Source of the DNA: Globisporangium splendens
Lineage: Eukaryota; Oomycota; Peronosporomycetes; Pythiales; Pythiaceae
Direction of reading: 5' to 3'
Length of the DNA stretch: 62,393 nt
Assembly (NCBI GenBank): GCA_006386115.1
Contig: VFIW01000078.1
Location: 158,790-221,182, forward strand
The notes beneath the pieces were generated by a model. The model searched no databases. It was given only the letters and a program-made list of their open reading frames with translations, and was not told the origin of the DNA. A program made the translations under genes and the position numbers. Shown in pieces: positions 58,690-62,393 of this stretch; position 1 is the first letter of the stretch; each line of letters opens with the position of its first letter.

Positions 58690-60512
58690 CAACCCGGCCC
58701 CTGTACGGCTGCTTGTAAGGCATCCGCAGGGGTCGGGGTGATACTAGTTGACAGTTCCGTTGGGCAGAGCAAAGTCCGGAGTGTGGCGGGTTTGGTGTAG
58801 CAAATCCGAATGGGCTGACCGGTTACGTCTTCGAGTCGGTCTAGTTGAAGCACACGTCGGAGCTGTGATCTGGAGGGGCCGTTGGGGTCGTATTGGAGCT
58901 TGAAAATCAGCGGGGATGGCGATGGAGTCTGCGCAGGCTTCTCTTTCAGGGCGTCCTCAAAGAGCGGGAGCAGTTGCCGACGGTCGTACCCTCGGGCTAG
59001 GAGGCGCCGGAGTAGGAGTCGGACAATGCGCTTGAAGTCCTGGAACTGGGGGTTCTGGAACTTGTATTTCTTGATGAGCCCGATGATCATGCCTTTCAGT
59101 ACACCTGGGGGGTGTGCGCTGTTCGACGGAAGATACAGATAGAGGTTGAGTTTCTTCTGGTGTGTCTTCGTAAAGAACTTGTTGTCATCGTGGTGGATCC
59201 AAAGGTCGAGGAACGGTGCTGCGTTGTCATACTCGTCGACTGTAAACCTGAGTTTGGAGAGCATAGTCATCTTGGCCAGGAGGCGTTTGAGGGCAAAGGC
59301 TTGTCCATGGGGGCGCCAGATAATCAAGATGTCGTCCAGGTAGCGGCCGTACCACTTGACGTGATGGGCGAACTCAGCAAGGACGATTTCTTCAAAATGG
59401 GCCAGGTACAGAGACGCGAACACTGGAGCAGCCGGGGTTCCCATGGCGGTACCATAGAGCTGATGCCAGATGGTGTCGCCGAATCGGAAGTAGTTGTTCT
59501 TCATGATTACTTGGAGACCGGCTGTGATGGCGCCGCGCCAAGGGTCTTCAGCGATTCGTTCGTTGATGATCGAAATCGCGGGATCGATAGGAATGTTGGT
59601 ATACAACGATTCCACATCCACGGTGTACAGGATGTCGCCGGGGTCCCAGGGGATCGATCTCAGGTCTTCGACTACCTGATCGGAGTTGCGGAGGTACGCT
59701 CTGGTACGGAGAAGATACGGCTGTAGACGGTAGTCGAGCCATTTCGATAATCCTTCCAGGATGCTTCCGCTGTTCGCAACAATCGGTCGGATCTGAAGCG
59801 TGGGCTTATGGATCTTTGCGAGTGCGTAAAACCGGTTCAGATGCTTGGAGTCTAGGCCTGCCGTGATCACCTTCGTATGGTTCCAATCGGCGTCGTAAGA
59901 GTGCCGTTTGGCGATGGTGGCGTAGTAGACGCGTACACGGGTTCGGATCAGCTTCTCGAGTGCATCCTGAGGTGCCGTGACGAGACAGTATGTCTTCGTG
60001 TCACTGAGGTGGCTGATGCATAGATCAATATACTGAGACCGAGTAAACAGAGCCGGGCCAAGATTTTTGTCAGTGATGACAACCTTGAGGTCTGGGCGGG
60101 CTCTGAGCATCTTCAAGGTCGATACTTGGAGCTGGTTGAGGTTGCGTCGTTTCGTTGGAATCCAGGTGAATCGGGAGACGGAGTCTTCAATATCACCGAG
60201 GACCGCTTCGATCGCGGACGACGCGGGGCGGGGTTGGTAACTGGGGTTCGGAACATAGACCTTGCGGACATAGTTACGATCCTGGTTGCCGAAATGGTGC
60301 TTCAATCGCACACTGCGGATGAAGCTTGGAAGAGCAGAAGAGAGGTCAGATGGGGTAAGCGGGCGAGGGGTCGGGCAGAAGTTGAGGTTGAGTCCTAAGA
60401 GGCGTTTGAGCGCAGACGGAACATGAGTACCTGTGGGTACAAAGTTATGGAAAGCCATGTTTGAGGCAAGGCTATCTACAAATCTGCAGGTTCGCGAGGC
60501 AAAAAGAGCCAA
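58689..60512 (-). CDS. Penelope-like reverse transcriptase, no GIY-YIG domain
   Basis: The frame has 607 codons. Conserved parts are TDKNLGPALFTRSQYIDL, HKPTLQIRPIVANSGS, motif A ILYTVDVESLYTNIPI, motif B GTAMGTPAAPVFASLYLAHF, motif C YGRYLDDILII (the catalytic aspartates) and a thumb region FLDLWIHHDDNKFFT. After residue ~560 the protein simply ends (LQAAVQGPG), with no GIY-YIG endonuclease. The frame starts without an ATG (first ATG 60458) and is open back into the ORF1 end, so it may be made by frameshifting. The TGA stop coincides with the pseudo-LTR edge. Confidence 0.9.
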   Translation of the reverse strand: MALFASRTCRFVDSLASNMAFHNFVPTGTHVPSALKRLLGLNLNFCPTPRPLTPSDLSSALPSFIRSVRLKHHFGNQDRNYVRKVYVPNPSYQPRPASSAIEAVLGDIEDSVSRFTWIPTKRRNLNQLQVSTLKMLRARPDLKVVITDKNLGPALFTRSQYIDLCISHLSDTKTYCLVTAPQDALEKLIRTRVRVYYATIAKRHSYDADWNHTKVITAGLDSKHLNRFYALAKIHKPTLQIRPIVANSGSILEGLSKWLDYRLQPYLLRTRAYLRNSDQVVEDLRSIPWDPGDILYTVDVESLYTNIPIDPAISIINERIAEDPWRGAITAGLQVIMKNNYFRFGDTIWHQLYGTAMGTPAAPVFASLYLAHFEEIVLAEFAHHVKWYGRYLDDILIIWRPHGQAFALKRLLAKMTMLSKLRFTVDEYDNAAPFLDLWIHHDDNKFFTKTHQKKLNLYLYLPSNSAHPPGVLKGMIIGLIKKYKFQNPQFQDFKRIVRLLLRRLLARGYDRRQLLPLFEDALKEKPAQTPSPSPLIFKLQYDPNGPSRSQLRRVLQLDRLEDVTGQPIRICYTKPATLRTLLCPTELSTSITPTPADALQAAVQGPG

Positions 60513-60535
60513 CGCGTTCGCATAGTCGGACTTGG

Positions 60536-61660
60536 TTACTTCGATTGAGCCGGGCGGCGGGGGAGCCGGTTGGATTTCGGCTTGCCGGCAGGTGCGTTTG
60601 CACGCTTGTTGCCGGAGCCTTGTCCTGCGGCGGCCGCTTTTCCGGTGCCGTTTCCGTTGCGTTGAGGCTTCGGAGGTTGCTGGGGTTGCTTGATCTGACG
60701 TCTCGGCTGCTGGGACGCTGCCGATGCGCGTTTGGACGGGGTCCCATGTCGTCCCGCGCTGTCGTTTAAAGACTTCTGGATGTCGTTGAGTTGCTTCTTG
60801 AGAGGACCGACTTGTTGTCGGACAGCTTGACGGACCAGAGTCCCGACGAGTTCGGATGGCGGGGTTTCCGCTTCGAGCTCCATAGCGCTGGCTTTTTTGC
60901 GTTCCCGTTCTTGGCGTTGTTGTTCGCGTGTCTCGTCTTCTACGGCCAGATCGAAACAGAGTTTCGCGAGGTCCTGATGGAAAGACGCTTGGACTTGTTC
61001 AAACGCGATTGTAGCCATGCTCGATTGTCCTGCGGCGATGCAGGTATCAAAGTCGAGCCAGGTGTCGTTAGACGGGGCAAGGCGCTGGTGGACATTCGCA
61101 TAAAACGACCGGATGGTCGTAAGGGTACGCGAGGGGAGCGCAGCTAGCTCGGTCTCCATTAGCCGAATCTCAGCAAGGGCGGCTTCTTTGATGATGCCGG
61201 ACAGAGTCGCTTCGTGGGAAGAGATCTGGTGCTGGAATTGCTGCTGGAGGGCAGCTGCGGCGTCGGAGGATTCGAGGAGCTTCGACATGTTGAGCCTCGC
61301 CTTCGTCGTGATGGATCGAGGCGGTCGGGTGTCGATGCGCTGGAGTGCAGTGCGCTTGGAGAGAAGCCGACGGTGGAGTTCACGGTACGACTTCAGCGCG
61401 GTTTGCACGGAGTCCACAATGGGTTGCGGCGGACTGCTGCGAGTATGGTAGCTCGGGTCCATCCTTAGTGGTGATCTTGAGGGTTGGGCTTGGTTGTTGA
61501 TGCTGGGCTGGGGTTGGAGCGTCGGGTCTGAATCAGGAAGCTGAGTCAGGAACGCTGAATCTGAGTCTGGAGGCTGAGGTTGATGACGCTGTCGAGGTCG
61601 AGGGTTCGGGGAGGTCGGATCAACGGTTCTCAGACGGGGCTGAAGGTCGGACCTAGTCAT
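60536..61660 (-). CDS. ORF1 of the Penelope-like element
   Basis: The product is 374 residues from the ATG at 61660 (MTRSDLQPRLRTVDPTSPNP). The N-terminus is rich in Pro/Gln/Asp. A helical middle (~130-290) has coiled-coil character (EQQRQERERKKASAMELEAE; VRQAVRQQVGPLKKQLNDIQ). The C-terminus is very basic (RRQIKQPQQPPKPQRNGNGT ... SNRLPRRPAQSK) and suits RNA binding. PLEs often carry such a first ORF, and its exact role is unknown. It ends 24 nt before the reverse-transcriptase frame and lies in a different phase. Confidence 0.8.
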   Translation of the reverse strand: MTRSDLQPRLRTVDPTSPNPRPRQRHQPQPPDSDSAFLTQLPDSDPTLQPQPSINNQAQPSRSPLRMDPSYHTRSSPPQPIVDSVQTALKSYRELHRRLLSKRTALQRIDTRPPRSITTKARLNMSKLLESSDAAAALQQQFQHQISSHEATLSGIIKEAALAEIRLMETELAALPSRTLTTIRSFYANVHQRLAPSNDTWLDFDTCIAAGQSSMATIAFEQVQASFHQDLAKLCFDLAVEDETREQQRQERERKKASAMELEAETPPSELVGTLVRQAVRQQVGPLKKQLNDIQKSLNDSAGRHGTPSKRASAASQQPRRQIKQPQQPPKPQRNGNGTGKAAAAGQGSGNKRANAPAGKPKSNRLPRRPAQSK

Positions 61661-61981
61661 AGAGGTGTTAGTATTTCTCTAAGGCCAATTCAGTGGTTCC
61701 ACGAATGGAGCTAATGCCAGCGTAAACGCTTGTGAGGATCCGAGCTTCGTGTATTCACACCAGTCGAGCTGGGGAATTACCTAACTTCGGTCTCACGGCA
61801 CCGCTTATCGCAGTTCCACGACCCTGGTTACGGTGTTATTATTATGCTGCCCGGCCCAGTCTTATAAGGCAGCGAGGGGAATAACCCTAGGATGTGGTGT
61901 TACTCCTGAGCAAGTAGCCCTTACGACTACTGCCTTTCCTCAAAATTAATATTCAACAACACAATCCCCCCAAGGGGTTTA

Positions 61982-62179
61982 GGTTTATTGTATTAAAAAT
62001 GTAAGATCACCAGAACTTACACGTGCCCAAAGATCGCCGGAAAAGGTCCCGTTGGCAATCTTTCGCTACTGCTTCGTCAGTGGGCTATGGTTTTCTACAG
62101 TCATAGGGGTGCTATACTATAGTGGCCTGGGGTTCCATACGGACTATTTTCCAATTCTGGAGGCTAGGGTTTAGGGTTT
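61982..62179 (-). repeat. Upstream pseudo-LTR of the PLE
   Basis: It appears identical to 58492-58689. Between it and ORF1 (61661-61981) lies a ~320-bp leader with no gene. Confidence 0.85.
62025..62085 (-). ncRNA. Hammerhead ribozyme (upstream copy)
   Basis: This has the same 61-nt sequence and fold as 58535-58595. The two cut sites are 3490 nt apart, which defines a unit-length self-cleaved transcript. Confidence 0.85.
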
Positions 62180-62393
62180 AGGGTTTAGGGTTTAGGGTTT
62201 AGGGTTTAGGGTTTAGGGTTTAGGGTTAGGGTTTAGGGTTTAGGGTTTAGGGTTTAGGGTTTAGGGTTTAGGGTTTAGGGTTTAGGGTTTAGGGTTTAGG
62301 GTTTAGGGTTTAGGGTTTAGGGTTTAGGGTTTTAGGGTTTAGGGTTTAGGGTTTAGGGTTTAGGGTTTAGGGTTTAGGGTTTAGGGTTTAGGG
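62161..62393 (+). repeat. Terminal telomere repeats (TTTAGGG)n
   Basis: About 32 units run to the window end with the G-rich strand 5'->3' outward. One TTAGGG variant (~62226) and one TTTTAGGG variant (~62330) interrupt the array. Confidence 0.97.

Larger units (their letters stand above)
58492..62179 (-). mobile_element. Endonuclease-lacking Penelope-like element embedded in telomere repeats
   Basis: On the minus strand the order is: upstream direct repeat (61982-62179), ORF1, a reverse transcriptase without GIY-YIG endonuclease, and downstream direct repeat (58492-58689). Both repeats (~198 bp, apparently identical) contain a hammerhead ribozyme. TTTAGGG arrays lie on both sides. The 3' end faces the chromosome interior, which is the orientation expected if the reverse transcriptase primes on the 3' G-rich telomere end. 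This matches the Athena/Coprina type of telomere-associated PLE. Confidence 0.9.

Overview
The window looks like the right-hand end of an oomycete (probably Phytophthora-type) chromosome. It ends at 62161-62393 in (TTTAGGG)n, the telomere repeat used by oomycetes and plants. Several genes have a sequence just upstream of the ATG that matches the oomycete Inr+FPR core promoter (CTCATTYYNCAWTTT). Gypsy, LINE, Penelope, Fanzor and Polinton-like material fits that assignment. No database search was possible, so family calls rest on motifs read by eye.

Layout. (1) 1-4775: a repeat-rich stretch, then a decayed viral-type fibre gene on the minus strand with an intramolecular-chaperone (S74-type) C-terminus. 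(2) 5091-12759: a very young chromodomain Ty3/Gypsy element on the minus strand (683-bp LTRs, 5-bp target duplication) inserted into a relic of a host gene family. It carries an extra antisense coiled-coil gene. (3) 12916-16659: an acidic repeat protein and a small coiled-coil gene split by a 5'-truncated LINE. (4) 16908-19489: a TA-flanked Fanzor transposon sitting in the upstream region of a Pro/Ser-rich gene of an unrecognised family (members at 19623, 22289 and 48453; relic at 4867). (5) 20744-21779: a large inverted repeat. (6) 21.8-25.5 kb: an ExoX_C-like gene, a second family member and a coiled-coil gene. (7) 25.6-32.0 kb: a Polinton-like virus (PLV) virion module (capsid protein, protease, core protein, penton-like protein, packaging ATPase, fibre) followed by rearranged pieces of a second copy. 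(8) 32.3-37.2 kb: two divergent TKL kinase genes, one with ankyrin repeats and one premature stop, the other a pseudokinase. (9) 39.3-48.4 kb: giant-virus-flavoured genes: a RING-IBR-RING protein interrupted by a 140-residue mini-intein, a DUF3627-like coiled-coil protein, two zinc-finger/HNH genes, a helicase tail, leucine/tryptophan repeat genes and a DUF7587-like gene. (10) 48.5-51.7 kb: another family gene, a truncated Fanzor and a probable solo LTR. (11) 52-62.4 kb: subtelomere with three ~400-bp repeats, one 521-residue gene, a ~1.85-kb satellite, tRNA-like pieces and a complete endonuclease-lacking Penelope-like element (PLE) with hammerhead ribozymes in both flanking repeats, embedded in telomere repeats.

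The window is accessory, subtelomeric DNA built from mobile elements and endogenous viral genes, with few ordinary host genes. The strongest unusual signals are the intein placed exactly at the predicted catalytic cysteine of an RBR-type E3 ligase, the telomere-embedded hammerhead-bearing PLE, the Fanzor element whose insertion can be delimited by a paralogous empty site, and the antisense gene in the Gypsy element.
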